Shown piece after piece: positions 15,506 to 23,872 of a DNA stretch of 28,126 nucleotides. Below the pieces are notes generated by a model, which saw only the letters and a program-made list of their open reading frames with translations, did not search any database and was not told the origin of the DNA. The stretch spans positions 1 through 28,126 of the forward strand of contig CAZPCC010000316.1 in NCBI GenBank assembly GCA_964584905.1, written 5' to 3'. The first letter of the stretch is position 1. The number at the start of each line of letters is the position of its first letter. The translations under genes were made by a program, and so were the position numbers. The stretch is from JALZIF01 sp964584905 (lineage in GTDB: Bacteria; Gemmatimonadota; Gemmatimonadetes; Gemmatimonadales; Gemmatimonadaceae).

Positions 15506-16063
15506 ATGCGGCGTACACTGATTCTGGCACTCGCGGTTGCACCGCTTCTCGGCTGTAGCGAAGAGGAGGGGCCCCAAGCCGCACGCGGCCGAGGTCTGGA
15601 GGTGGCTGCCTTTGACGCGCGGGAGCGGGCGCAGATCTACCGCGCCGCGGTAGGCGCCGCATTCGACGTTGGTCCGGGCCTGGTATTGCTCCTTCACCCG
15701 CGGCTGCTGCCGCGCGAGGCGGGACTGGCTGGTGGGGACTCCGTTCCCGCCGATGTGGCGCGCGCTCTTCGTCAGGCGGGCACGGTGGCGGGTACCTGCG
15801 AGCCCGCTCAGACCGATCGGGGATCGCTCCCGCAATGCGATGCATCGGAAGCGGGATACGTCGTCCGCTTTTCTGATGTGTTTCGCCTGAGCGCCGACTC
15901 GGTGCAGGTGTACCTGGACGCCGAGCAGTACACCGTACCTGGCGCTCCCCCGCAGCAGGTTCTCCACTTCGAGAAGGCGTACCAGCTGGTCAACGAGAAC
16001 GGGCGCTGGCGTGTCGCGCGTGAAGGACGGGTGCCGGCGGCCGTGTCGGATTCTCAGAACTAG
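15506..16063 (+). CDS. Putative lipoprotein of unknown function (185 aa)
   Basis: The product begins MRRTLILALAVAPLLGC: a short basic head, a hydrophobic core and a lipobox LLGC with Cys17, followed by acidic residues, so it is probably lipidated and envelope-anchored. The mature region has two further cysteines and ends in a segment (YQLVNENGRWRVAREGRV) that resembles the terminal strand of small lumenal or NTF2-like domains, but I cannot place it in a family. It lies 107 nt after the VTT-domain gene on the same strand. Its TAG stop overlaps the stop codon of the convergent RlmL-like gene in the palindrome CTAG (16060-16063). Confidence 0.7.
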   Translation: MRRTLILALAVAPLLGCSEEEGPQAARGRGLEVAAFDARERAQIYRAAVGAAFDVGPGLVLLLHPRLLPREAGLAGGDSVPADVARALRQAGTVAGTCEPAQTDRGSLPQCDASEAGYVVRFSDVFRLSADSVQVYLDAEQYTVPGAPPQQVLHFEKAYQLVNENGRWRVAREGRVPAAVSDSQN

Positions 16064-17208
16064 GCGTTGGACGCGCCGCCGCTGAGGATTCGGACGGCGA
16101 TGCCACCATTCTGCGTGCTGACGAGCGTTCGGAGCGGCAAGCCGAGCTGCCGCTCGAGGTTGGCATCAGCGGAAAGCATAACGAGATGATGCCGGCCGTC
16201 GCGCACGACGCGCCCGAGCGTAGCGTAGAGATCCCGCAACGGCGCCGACTCTCCCACGCGCATGCCGTAGGGCGGATTGGTCACGATCCAGCCGGCGCCG
16301 CCCCTCATCGGAGCCTTTGAAAGCGGCGCTTCGCTGAATTCGATGTCGGCTTCGACACCGGCGCGGACGGCGTTCTCTCTCGACGCGGTGATGGCGCCCG
16401 AATCGCGATCGGAACCGGCGATGGGCGCCGGTGCTGTCGGCCGAATACGCGCGCGCGCTTCGTCGCGCAGCGTCTGCCACCGGCCTGCCTGGTGGCGCGG
16501 CCAGTGCTCGAATGCAAACCCCCGACCGAGTCCGGGGGCAATGTCGCGGGCCTTGAGCGCGGCCTCGATCGGAATCGTCCCCGACCCGCAGAGCGGATCG
16601 GCCAGAGGCATCCCTTCCGGCCACTCGCCGGCCGCCAGCATCGCCGCCGCAAGCGTCTCCCGCATCGGCGCTTTGGCCACCGCCTGACGATAACCGCGCC
16701 GGTGGAGGAGCGCACCTGAACTGTCCAGGCTGATGGTGCAGACGTCGCGCGCAAGACGAACCATTAGCAGCGGAACGTCGCCGAGTTTCTCCTCGTCCTC
16801 ATCGCCCGCAACGACACTAGCCTGGGCGCGCACGCGCTTGGCCATCCCCTCCATGACGCGCTCGGCGATCGCGCCCGTATGATAGAGCCGCGACTTGCGC
16901 GCGCTCACTCGCAGCTGGACGGCCGAGCCAGCAGCGAGCCATTCTTCCCACGGCACCGTGGCCGAGCGCCGCGCGAGCTCGCCGAGTGCCCTCACGCGGA
17001 ACGATGACACGCGCACGACTACGCGGCTCGCCAGGCGCGACCAGAGGTTGGCGCGGTAGACGTGCTCCAGGTTTCCTTCGAACGTCGCTCCACCGGAATC
17101 CTCGCGCGCGTCGAGCCCGATCTCCTTTAGCTCCGCAGTCAGCCACGGCTCCAGCCCCGGCGCGGACACGGCGAATCCGGACAGCCGGGCCTGGGCATTG
17201 GTGGCCAT
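16060..17208 (-). CDS. THUMP-domain RNA guanine-N2 methyltransferase (RlmL/YcbY N-type)
   Basis: A 382-residue SAM-dependent RNA methyltransferase. The N-terminal part (about 10-170) is the ferredoxin-like plus THUMP RNA-binding module. The C-terminal Rossmann domain carries motif I DPLCGSGT (204-211) and the catalytic TNPPYG (310-315), typical of N2-guanine methylation. Closest known relatives are RlmL, which makes m2G2445 in 23S rRNA, and the archaeal tRNA enzymes Trm14/TrmN; the length and bacterial context favour the rRNA enzyme. There is no fused RlmK-like domain as in E. coli. The ATG at 17208 starts the family homology; a frame to 17307 adds a low-complexity Arg-rich stretch. It lies 4 nt after the AlkA-like gene, so they are likely co-translated. 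Confidence 0.88.
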   Translation of the reverse strand: MATNAQARLSGFAVSAPGLEPWLTAELKEIGLDAREDSGGATFEGNLEHVYRANLWSRLASRVVVRVSSFRVRALGELARRSATVPWEEWLAAGSAVQLRVSARKSRLYHTGAIAERVMEGMAKRVRAQASVVAGDEDEEKLGDVPLLMVRLARDVCTISLDSSGALLHRRGYRQAVAKAPMRETLAAAMLAAGEWPEGMPLADPLCGSGTIPIEAALKARDIAPGLGRGFAFEHWPRHQAGRWQTLRDEARARIRPTAPAPIAGSDRDSGAITASRENAVRAGVEADIEFSEAPLSKAPMRGGAGWIVTNPPYGMRVGESAPLRDLYATLGRVVRDGRHHLVMLSADANLERQLGLPLRTLVSTQNGGIAVRILSGGASNA

Positions 17209-17212
17209 TTCG

Positions 17213-17842
17213 TTATCCGCGCGACGGCGGCACTGCCGGCGGCAGCTCAAGGCTCCGCCACAGGTACCACGACGCGATCGAGGCATACGGCGCCCACGGC
17301 CGGCCAATCACCAGAACCCGTTTGGGCGGAGGGAGACCGCGAGTGCGGTACGTCAGCTGCACTCCCTTCCGAATCCCCAGGTCTTCCGCCGGCAGCACGT
17401 TAGGCCTTCCGAGCCGGAACATGAGGAACATCTGCGCGGTCCACCGGCCGACTCCCTTGATGCTGGCGAGCGCGGCGATGATCGAATCATCGTCCAGCGC
17501 GTCCAGCTGCTCGAGGGGTACTGAGCCGTCGGCAGCGAGGCGCGCAAGGTCGCGCGTGTAGCTGATCTTCTGGCGCGACAGCCCCGCCGCGCGCAGATCC
17601 TCGTCAGGCGTCATGACCACAGCCCCGGGCGTAGGGTCGCCACCGAGTACCTCGATGACCCGGCGGTGGATGGTCGCCGCGGCCTTCCCGGAGAGCTGCT
17701 GATAGATGATCGAGCGGAGCACCGCCTGGAAGTGCGTACCTTCGGCGTGGGCCTCGAACCGGCACGGGCCAACTCGCTCGATGACCCTGGCTAGGCGCGG
17801 ATCGGCGCGTTTGAGGTGACGGACGGCGGCCGGGAGGTTCAT
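17213..17842 (-). CDS. DNA-3-methyladenine glycosylase II (AlkA-like HhH-GPD)
   Basis: A 209-residue base-excision-repair glycosylase. The helix-hairpin-helix is LASIKGVGRWTAQ (125-137) and the catalytic Asp is Asp154 in LPAEDLGIRKG. FQAVLRSIIYQQLSGKAAAT (38-57) is the usual first helix pair of the HhH-GPD core. No Fe-S cluster cysteines are present, which fits the AlkA rather than the EndoIII/MutY branch. It is shorter than E. coli AlkA (282 aa) because the N-terminal domain is missing, as in many bacterial homologues. The ATG at 17842 begins the homology; the frame extends to 18403 through repeat sequence and antisense of the next gene. A GAGGGAA array begins 2 nt upstream of the start codon. 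Confidence 0.9.
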   Translation of the reverse strand: MNLPAAVRHLKRADPRLARVIERVGPCRFEAHAEGTHFQAVLRSIIYQQLSGKAAATIHRRVIEVLGGDPTPGAVVMTPDEDLRAAGLSRQKISYTRDLARLAADGSVPLEQLDALDDDSIIAALASIKGVGRWTAQMFLMFRLGRPNVLPAEDLGIRKGVQLTYRTRGLPPPKRVLVIGRPWAPYASIASWYLWRSLELPPAVPPSRG

Positions 17843-17844
17843 GC

Positions 17845-17925
17845 GAGGGAAGAGGGAAGAGGGAAGAGGGAAGAGGGAAGAGGGGCGAAATGAGAAGTGC
17901 GGGTGCGAAGTGCGAAGTGCGAAGT
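17845..17925. repeat. GAGGGAA and GAAGTGC tandem arrays filling a spacer
   Basis: About six 7-bp units of GAGGGAA (17845-17885) are followed by three or four units of CGAAGTG (17894-17925), both on the plus strand. Together they make up nearly all of the 85-bp spacer between the aminotransferase stop (17928) and the glycosylase start codon (17842). On the transcribed minus strand the leader is therefore a CTTCCCT repeat right up to the ATG. Confidence 0.8.
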
Positions 17926-17927
17926 AA

Positions 17928-19052
17928 CTACGCAGAGCGGGTGCGCAGGAATCTTTCGATTCTGATAAGGGAATCTGGCAGATCGCTGCGGCCCAGGCCG
18001 ATTCGGAAGTGATTGCCGGGGTAGTCGAACAGGGTGCCCGGGAGGAGGAGCACACTCTCGTTCCGGGCGAGCGATTCGGTGAAATCACCGATCGGCTCGC
18101 CGGTCGTGAGCGCTGGGAAGGCCGTGCTGCCGCCGCGCGGGGGTTGCCAGTTGAACTGCCCGGAATGCGCAGCGAAGAATTCATCGAGCAGGGCCAAGTT
18201 GGTGGCAACGATGCCCCTGGCTCGCTCGAGCAACGCCTCACGAGCGCGAAGTGCCATGATCGAAAGCAACTCGCTCGGAGCCGATGCGCAGATAGTCGTA
18301 TAATCCTTGAACTCGGCGGCCCGTTTCCGCGCCTCGGCGTCCCGCGTGGCGATCCAGCCGATGCGCAGCCCCGCCAGCCCGTACGCTTTCGACATGACGC
18401 CAAGGCTTATCGCGTGCTCATAACGGTCGCAGGCGGCAGGGAGCTGGTCGCGCGGATCCGCCTCGAGCCCGCGGTACACTTCATCGGAGAGCACGCGGCA
18501 GCCGGCGAACCGCGCGAGATCGAGCAGCGCCTCGAATTGTTCTCGCGATGGAAGCGCGCCCGTGGGATTGTGTGGAAAATTCACTACGATGAGCCTGGTA
18601 GTGGGCCTGAGCAGACGCTGCAATTGCGTTAGGTCCAGCGCCCACCCCCGAGCAGGATCGAGCGGCAGCAGATCGACGTGCGCTCCGATCGACTGTGCTA
18701 CGGCATGCAGCGACTGGTAGGCCGGCCAGGTGACCACGGCATGCTCGCCCGGCTGCAACAGCACGTGCATCAGGATGAAAATCGCTTCTTCGGCGCCGGA
18801 AAAGACGAGGCTCTGATCCGGTGAGACCGTTTCGTACAGCGATGAGATTTCTTTTCTCAACAGCGGATGGCCGGCCGATTCGGTATAGCCCAGCCGTAGA
18901 TTGTCCCAGCGTGCGCGTATCTCGTCGTCGGCGAGCGTGAGCAGCTCGCGCATCGCGACGGGCTCGATGTCCGACGCGCCGGCCACATGCCTGACGATGA
19001 ACTCCCACCTGGCGAAGAAACGTTCGAGCGCGAATGGTGGAAGCATCGTCAT
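17928..19052 (-). CDS. PLP-dependent aminotransferase, class I/II (fold type I)
   Basis: A 374-residue cytosolic aminotransferase. PLP-binding residues are visible: NFPHNPTGA (158-166, Asn162), SDEVYRG (189-195, Asp190 and Tyr193) and the Schiff-base Lys222 in MSKAYGLAGLRIGW. The C-terminal HFRIGLG holds the carboxylate-binding Arg. The N-terminal RWDNLRLGYTESAGHPLLRKEI gives the LGY..S.G..ELR pattern of this group. The amino donor and acceptor cannot be told from the sequence. The ATG at 19052 overlaps the TGA of the VanZ-domain gene (ATGA, 19049-19052), indicating translational coupling; a second ATG lies two codons on. Confidence 0.9.
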   Translation of the reverse strand: MTMLPPFALERFFARWEFIVRHVAGASDIEPVAMRELLTLADDEIRARWDNLRLGYTESAGHPLLRKEISSLYETVSPDQSLVFSGAEEAIFILMHVLLQPGEHAVVTWPAYQSLHAVAQSIGAHVDLLPLDPARGWALDLTQLQRLLRPTTRLIVVNFPHNPTGALPSREQFEALLDLARFAGCRVLSDEVYRGLEADPRDQLPAACDRYEHAISLGVMSKAYGLAGLRIGWIATRDAEARKRAAEFKDYTTICASAPSELLSIMALRAREALLERARGIVATNLALLDEFFAAHSGQFNWQPPRGGSTAFPALTTGEPIGDFTESLARNESVLLLPGTLFDYPGNHFRIGLGRSDLPDSLIRIERFLRTRSA

Positions 19053-20365
19053 GACGACGGATCGAGAGGAGCCAGCTTTGCCATTACGGCCATCGCTACT
19101 CCGCCCGCGAGTGAACCAGCAGCAAGTCCAATGGCGGCGCCCAGCCATTCGTTTTCGCCGGCGGAAGCCAGCCCCATTACACGGGGCAGCGCCACAAGCG
19201 CGAGGAGCACGACCGCCGCGGCCCAGAGCAGCACCACGAAGCGCGATCGTGCCCCCCGGTACCGAACGATGGCAACCGCGCTGTAGTAGCCGAACGGACT
19301 GAAGACCAGCGTCAACCAGATCGTCGTGAACCTGCCGGCATGCCGTGTGTAAAGATTCTCGAACGGCACGAAATACGCCCAGCCGTGCGTGTGGCGGAAG
19401 TCGATCGTTCGACTTACCCGGTTGGTATCGCCGCTCGATCTTGCATAACGTGATGCGGCAGTGAGCGAGTAGCCGTTGATGGTGCCGGACAGATGCACCG
19501 GCACGGGCGATGTGCTGTCCGCCGCGCCGGGAAATCCGTCCCATACCGTTACGGTCGGCGTGCGCAGGCCGATCCGGCTAGCTCTGCTGCGCAGACGGAA
19601 GGTGAGGCTTCGCCCTCCGCTCCGACCCAGCAGCATCACCTCGTTATGCTCGCCGTCGAATATGCTCACCACCGGAGCGAGGCGCCCGGTTGCCTTCCCG
19701 CCACGGACCACCGCACTCACTGTCACGCTGTCCTGCCGCAACCGCCGCCGCACGGCATCGGTATTGGGAAGCCGGCCGTTGCGCAGAGGCTCGCCGGCCA
19801 CGCTCGCCTCGATAATCGTTCCGTCAAACCTGGCGAACTGGCCGAGTACCGGCGAGAACTGCCCCCAGTACGGGTGGTCGGTCGGCGCCGGTTCGAACAG
19901 CCAGAGCGTACCCCACAGCACCACGAGCGCGAACACTCCCGCCGCGATTGCCGCCGACGCGGCATGACGAGCTCGCGGCGCGACTATCGCTCGCAGGTGC
20001 CCGCCGACGACAAAGCCGAGGATCCCGCCAACTGTATTGGAGATGAGGTCGTCGATGCTTGTGATGCGTCCCGGAATGATGAGCTGCAGCACCTCGATCA
20101 CGAACGAGGTGGCGAGAATGCCAAGTATCGCCGGGAACGGAGGTATCCGGGCCAGACGGAACACGATACCTAACGGCACGAACAGGGCGATGTTCAGGGC
20201 GAAATCGATCCCCCATTCCCGCCCGCACATGAAGCACCATTCCCAGAGCTGCACCCCCGGTGGGGGCGGCTGGAATCTGTCGAGGGTGGCCCACAGAATC
20301 GCGGTGAGGACGCTCACCACCGCGACGCCGGGGAGTATCCGGCGCCTGCGAGGGGGAGCCATCAT
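19049..20365 (-). CDS. VanZ-domain membrane protein with LamG-like insert
   Basis: A 438-residue membrane protein. The N-terminal region (about 10-150) is VanZ-like: four hydrophobic segments, DFALNIALFVPLGIVFR and VIEVLQLIIPGRITSIDDLI, the latter a hallmark of the family. A hydrophilic stretch with beta-strand periodicity (about 175-330: FARFDGTIIEASV, VSIFDGEHNEVMLLG, NRVSRTIDFRHTHGW) resembles a LamG/concanavalin-like domain and is likely outside the cytoplasm. Three more hydrophobic segments follow (about 345-365, 377-395, 405-425). VanZ itself gives low teicoplanin resistance; most VanZ-like proteins have no known role. The start lies at the double ATG 20360-20365. Confidence 0.82.
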   Translation of the reverse strand: MMAPPRRRRILPGVAVVSVLTAILWATLDRFQPPPPGVQLWEWCFMCGREWGIDFALNIALFVPLGIVFRLARIPPFPAILGILATSFVIEVLQLIIPGRITSIDDLISNTVGGILGFVVGGHLRAIVAPRARHAASAAIAAGVFALVVLWGTLWLFEPAPTDHPYWGQFSPVLGQFARFDGTIIEASVAGEPLRNGRLPNTDAVRRRLRQDSVTVSAVVRGGKATGRLAPVVSIFDGEHNEVMLLGRSGGRSLTFRLRSRASRIGLRTPTVTVWDGFPGAADSTSPVPVHLSGTINGYSLTAASRYARSSGDTNRVSRTIDFRHTHGWAYFVPFENLYTRHAGRFTTIWLTLVFSPFGYYSAVAIVRYRGARSRFVVLLWAAAVVLLALVALPRVMGLASAGENEWLGAAIGLAAGSLAGGVAMAVMAKLAPLDPSS

Positions 20366-20626
20366 CGCCTGACTCGGCGATCCAGTGCGGACATGTGCAG
20401 TGGCAGCTTCATCCGAGCATGTAACCCGAATGGCTGTGCTCCCGTCAAGCGGCCCCTCTCCGTGAGCGAAGAGCGAATGCCCTGCTGGATGCCCGCTTGC
20501 CAGCCTCTCGCCGCCGGGGGTAACGTAGGACCGTAGGGGCGACGACTCTCCAGCTACCGGTTGGGGAACGCGTGCATTCGACTACCGATCGACTCGACGA
20601 AGATCGATTGGAGGAGACGAGTATCC

Positions 20627-21376
20627 ATGAACGAAGTCTCCGCGATCGTCACCGGTCACACCCGCGGCCTCGGTGAGGGCATTGCGCGGCACCTGCTCGC
20701 TCGTAAGGCGCGTGTGCTGGGTATAGCCAGGAACGAAAACAGGGCGCTCACCAAAGAGTTCGGCGGCGCCCTGATCCAGACACGGCTCGACCTGTCCGAC
20801 GGCCGCGCCCTGCTCGGCTGGCTCGGCGACGGCACCCTCGCGCGATTCCTGAACGGTGTCGACCGGCCGATTCTCGTAAACAACGCGGGCCTCCTGAATC
20901 CCATTGGACCGCTCGACGCTCAGGAACCGTCGCACGTAGCCCGCGCCGCCTCGGTCAACGTCTCGGCAGCGCTGACGCTCTCCGCCGCGTTCGTGACCAA
21001 CACGCCTGACGCGATTGACCGCCGGATCCTCCACATCTCCAGCGGCGCCGGCCGCAAAGGCTATGCTGGTTGGAGCGTCTATTGCGCCAGCAAGGCGGCA
21101 CTCGACAATCACGCGCGTGCGGTAGCACTCGACCGGACAGCGCGATTGAGGATCTCCAGCCTGGCTCCTGGTGTCATCGACACTGACATGCAGGCCGAGA
21201 TCCGCGCCACCACCGAGGAACTATTCCCCGACCGCGCACGCTTCGAGGCGATGAAGCGCGACGGCAAGCTGCCCTCGCCTGACGACGTTGGGCGCGCGGT
21301 GGTGGAATTTCTGCTCGCCCCGGGCTTTGGTGAGGAGCCGGTGGCGGATCTGCGCCGCCAGGAATCGTCAGGCTGA
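20627..21376 (+). CDS. Short-chain dehydrogenase/reductase (sepiapterin/benzil-reductase-like)
   Basis: A 249-residue NAD(P)-dependent SDR. The cofactor motif is TGHTRGLG (9-16), the structural motif NNAG (85-88), and the active site Ser138/Ser139, Tyr152 and Lys156 (YCASK). The Arg-rich stretch after the second strand (GIARNENR) suggests NADPH. The overall layout, with PGVIDTDMQ after strand 6, resembles the YueD benzil reductase / sepiapterin reductase branch, though the substrate is open. GGAGGAG (20610-20616) lies 10 nt before the ATG at 20627, so the in-frame start at 20561 is less likely. It is divergent from the VanZ gene and nearly abuts the convergent unknown gene (1-nt gap). Confidence 0.88.
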   Translation: MNEVSAIVTGHTRGLGEGIARHLLARKARVLGIARNENRALTKEFGGALIQTRLDLSDGRALLGWLGDGTLARFLNGVDRPILVNNAGLLNPIGPLDAQEPSHVARAASVNVSAALTLSAAFVTNTPDAIDRRILHISSGAGRKGYAGWSVYCASKAALDNHARAVALDRTARLRISSLAPGVIDTDMQAEIRATTEELFPDRARFEAMKRDGKLPSPDDVGRAVVEFLLAPGFGEEPVADLRRQESSG

Positions 21377-21377
21377 C

Positions 21378-21896
21378 CTAACGCCCATCCCGGATCCTTG
21401 CCTGCGCTCGTTCCCCGGCCAGTTGATCCGCCGATTCCGCGGATCGCAGCGCCCGCTCGGCCAGGGCGAGACTCAGCTCGCCGGCGAACTCCTCCGCCGC
21501 CGCGCGATCAGCCCTCCGCAGACGGATCGCCAGCTCCGCCGGGTGATCCAGCTTGAGGCCGGACTGCCCGCTGATCGAATCGAAGGCGCGCAGGTCGGCC
21601 GCCGTCAGGATCAAGTGATGCCCCGGACGCCACCACCGCCACTTCCACCGCACCACCGCACCGGCGAGCGCGCTCAGCGGTACCTGCGTCTCGCGCACGG
21701 GCTCGAATTCCTGATCGGTGCGAATTTCGAAGCCAACCACATCTGTCGAGCGGGATACTCGCCACTGCAGCGTTAGGCGCTCGTCGTCCACGCGCAGCAG
21801 ACCATGGATCGTCTCCACGGTGGACGTGATCTCCAGACCATCGATCGTGTCGCTGCCGCGCTTCAGGACGAATGGAAAGGCGATCGAAGAGGACAT
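21378..21896 (-). CDS. Protein of unknown function (172 aa), possible PH-like fold
   Basis: I do not recognise this protein. The first 120 residues alternate short hydrophobic strands with charged turns (FPFVLKRG, LEITSTVETIHGLLRV, LTLQWRVSR, VPLSALAGAVVRWKWRWW), which suggests a beta-barrel such as a PH-like domain. The last 50 residues are Ala/Glu/Arg-rich and helical. No signal peptide or membrane segment is seen. It lies 31 nt downstream of the SRPBCC gene on the same strand, so the two may be one operon. Its TAG stop lies within a CCTAACG/CGTTAGG heptamer (21377-21383). Confidence 0.65.
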   Translation of the reverse strand: MSSSIAFPFVLKRGSDTIDGLEITSTVETIHGLLRVDDERLTLQWRVSRSTDVVGFEIRTDQEFEPVRETQVPLSALAGAVVRWKWRWWRPGHHLILTAADLRAFDSISGQSGLKLDHPAELAIRLRRADRAAAEEFAGELSLALAERALRSAESADQLAGERAQARIRDGR

Positions 21897-21927
21897 TCGG
21901 CGTATTGAAAGTCGTAGTCAGTCGGCG

Positions 21928-22404
21928 TCAGACCATCGTCGGTCGCCGCCGCACGAGATCGTCAGTAAGGTGCCGCCGGATCCCGTGGAACGTGTCGCGC
22001 CAACCCCTCTCGCAAGCCGCGTAGAACTCATCCGCCTCCGCACCCGCCGGAAAGCCGTCCTGCGAGACGCGGAGAATGCCGCCAGTTCCATCGGGGACGA
22101 CGGTAAAGGTGAGAATGAAGTCTGCCTCGAAGGGAGTGCCGCCTGACTTCGCCAGGTACCGATAGTCGGTGAGCACCATCGTACGGGGCGGATCGAATAT
22201 CCGGATCGTCGCGGCGGTCACGTAGTCCGGATCATCCTCTGCTTCGCCCCAGGTCGCGGCCCACAGACCACTCGTCGTGGGAATTACGATTGCTCGTGCG
22301 GCTCCCCACCAGCCGCGGATGTCGCTGGGAGTGTGCAGCAAGGCGAACAGTCGCTCCGGACTGGCCTCGAACCGCTCCTCGTGTACGTGTGAACGTGTCG
22401 TCAT
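21928..22404 (-). CDS. SRPBCC-fold protein, AHSA1-like
   Basis: A 158-residue protein of the START/Bet v 1-like (SRPBCC) superfamily, closest in pattern to AHSA1-type proteins. HVHEERFEASPERLFALLHT (about 5-24) followed by IRGWWGA is the usual first strand and helix pair; DPPRTMVLTDYR, FILTFTVVPDGTGGILRV and the C-terminal helix ERGWRDTFHGIRRHL complete the fold. Such proteins bind hydrophobic ligands or act as small stress-related factors; the ligand is unknown. The ATG at 22404 begins the homology. The open frame continues to 22611, but there it translates a CACAGATTACGCAGA-type repeat, so the extension is rejected. Confidence 0.82.
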   Translation of the reverse strand: MTTRSHVHEERFEASPERLFALLHTPSDIRGWWGAARAIVIPTTSGLWAATWGEAEDDPDYVTAATIRIFDPPRTMVLTDYRYLAKSGGTPFEADFILTFTVVPDGTGGILRVSQDGFPAGAEADEFYAACERGWRDTFHGIRRHLTDDLVRRRPTMV

Positions 22405-22428
22405 TGGTGTACGGAGAGCTTCAGATTC

Positions 22429-22525
22429 AACCACAGATATCGTGACAGGTCGTGCTCGAGTAGCTGATGTCCAATTACGACCTGACGAGGGAACTGCGAA
22501 CCACAGATTACACAGATTTCGCAGA
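22429..22525. repeat. CACAGATTACGCAGA-family repeat, single orientation
   Basis: AACCACAGATAT (22429-22440) and AACCACAGATTACACAGATT then TCGCAGA (22499-22525) are two same-direction members of the repeat family seen at 1-241 and 11129-11255. They lie in the 226-bp divergent spacer between the SRPBCC gene and the exported hydrolase gene. No inverted partner is evident. Confidence 0.65.
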
Positions 22526-22630
22526 CAACCGCAAGCGCCACAGTCGCTGAAGGCACTCGCGGTACGGGGCGTGCAACCCCAGTCGACCATGCGGGTACCA
22601 ATAAGAATCACATTTCAATCCGGCAGTTAA

Positions 22631-23653
22631 ATGATGAGTACGATTTGTGGCGTTGCTGCAACCAAGGTCGCCCTCGCCCTCATCGGGGGCGTATTCGTGT
22701 TGAGCGAAGCCGCGGTGGCTGCGCCGGGCGAGACTGCGGCGCAGTTCACGTCGAGCGCGCCTGACACGGGGCGTCCCGTCATCATTCTCGTTCATGGACG
22801 CGGACAGATTCCGGGCGACAGCGCGGCCGCGCTAGCCGAGTGGAATCGCGCCCTGCAGCGGGGCGCATCGAAGATCGGGAGCAATTCCGTGCTTGGCGAG
22901 AATGACGGCTGGGTCGCGTGGTACGCCGATGCGCTCGACCCGCTCGCACCCGCCATCTGCAAGGCGAGACCGGCGTCCGCGACGAACTCGATCGAGAGGC
23001 AGAGCGACGATGCGCAGCTTCGTGAATTCTTTGCCGCTGCCGGCGCCGGCATCACCGCTGCCCTCGATATGATCGATGGGTACGCGCGCGAAGAGGCACG
23101 CGCGCTGGCTGGAGACCTGCTGTTCCTCGGCGATCCGTTGCGACGTTGCGCCGCGGAGACCCGGTTGGATAATGCACTCGCCCGCGCCGCGCAGCAGAAG
23201 CGGCCTGTCATTCTGGTGGCGCACAGCTTCGGATCGCTGCTCGCGTACGGGTATCTCCAATCTTCGCCGGTCATCGATTCCACAGCCGTCGACATACACC
23301 AGTTCATCACCATCGGGTCGCTGCTCGGCGCACCGGGAGCGCGTCAGCTCTTTCTGGGTGATCATGATGCGCGAGCGTCGCTCCCACCCGGCGTACGCGC
23401 GTGGACCAACGTGGTGGATGTCCGTGACGCGCTTGCTCATCCGATAGTGTTCGATCAGGATTCGGCTACGGCGCGGGTGGGCAACGTGTTCACGGCCCCC
23501 GGCGCTCCGAACAGTGATCCGCATAGTGTCACGCGGTACCTCACCGATCCGGCTACCGCGCGGGTAGTGCTCGGCGCGTGGTGCGAGGCATTCGGGACGG
23601 CGGGAAATGGGAATCCGCCCGCGGCGTGCGGATCTCTCGCCAATATTCGTTAG
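22631..23653 (+). CDS. Exported alpha/beta-hydrolase
   Basis: A 340-residue serine hydrolase with an N-terminal signal peptide (about residues 1-31, cleavage near AVAAP), so periplasmic or secreted. The oxyanion-strand motif is IILVHGRGQ (51-59) and the nucleophile elbow is VAHSFGS (196-202, Ser199). Likely acid and base are Asp263 or Asp266 (VVDVRDAL) and His298 (DPHSVTRYL). Cysteines at 110, 173, 318 and 333 may form disulfides. The fold suggests esterase, lipase or amidase activity; the substrate is unknown. It starts at a double ATG with no clear ribosome site. It is the first of four plus-strand genes leading into the CHAT protease and TPR genes, with a 219-nt gap to the next, so membership of one operon is not certain. 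Confidence 0.8.
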   Translation: MMSTICGVAATKVALALIGGVFVLSEAAVAAPGETAAQFTSSAPDTGRPVIILVHGRGQIPGDSAAALAEWNRALQRGASKIGSNSVLGENDGWVAWYADALDPLAPAICKARPASATNSIERQSDDAQLREFFAAAGAGITAALDMIDGYAREEARALAGDLLFLGDPLRRCAAETRLDNALARAAQQKRPVILVAHSFGSLLAYGYLQSSPVIDSTAVDIHQFITIGSLLGAPGARQLFLGDHDARASLPPGVRAWTNVVDVRDALAHPIVFDQDSATARVGNVFTAPGAPNSDPHSVTRYLTDPATARVVLGAWCEAFGTAGNGNPPAACGSLANIR

Positions 23654-23863
23654 GTTGGCATTCGGACGGCCGAAAGCTGACGCGAAACATGCGTAGCAGG
23701 ACGGCGTAGGAAGCATCTCCGTATCGATCCCCTCGGGCACAGATTGCCCGTGCGCGGGCGAGCCGAAATGACGACGGGCCTCTTGCCGGTCATAGGCATC
23801 GTCTCGCACCTTATGGCCACTCTCGGTCGGCCGCCGCGTCACCGCGGCAGGCTACTGTCTCAT

Positions 23864-23868
23864 GGAGG
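23864..23868 (+). promoter_or_regulatory. Shine-Dalgarno GGAGG deciding the hydrolase start at 23873
   Basis: GGAGG ends 4 nt before the ATG at 23873. It favours this start over the in-frame start at 23744, which would add 43 residues without family resemblance. Confidence 0.65.
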
Positions 23869-23872
23869 GGCC

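Noticed and set aside
17843..18403. Long N-terminal extension of the AlkA-like protein
   Set aside because: It would read through the GAGGGAA and CGAAGTG arrays and antisense of the aminotransferase. Homology starts at the ATG at 17842.
20366..20626. Search for a gene or regulatory RNA in the VanZ/SDR divergent spacer
   Set aside because: No stable hairpin with a T tract, repeat or convincing open frame was seen. It is probably just a promoter region.
22405..22611. N-terminal extension of the SRPBCC protein
   Set aside because: It translates a dispersed repeat. The family fold starts at the ATG at 22404.
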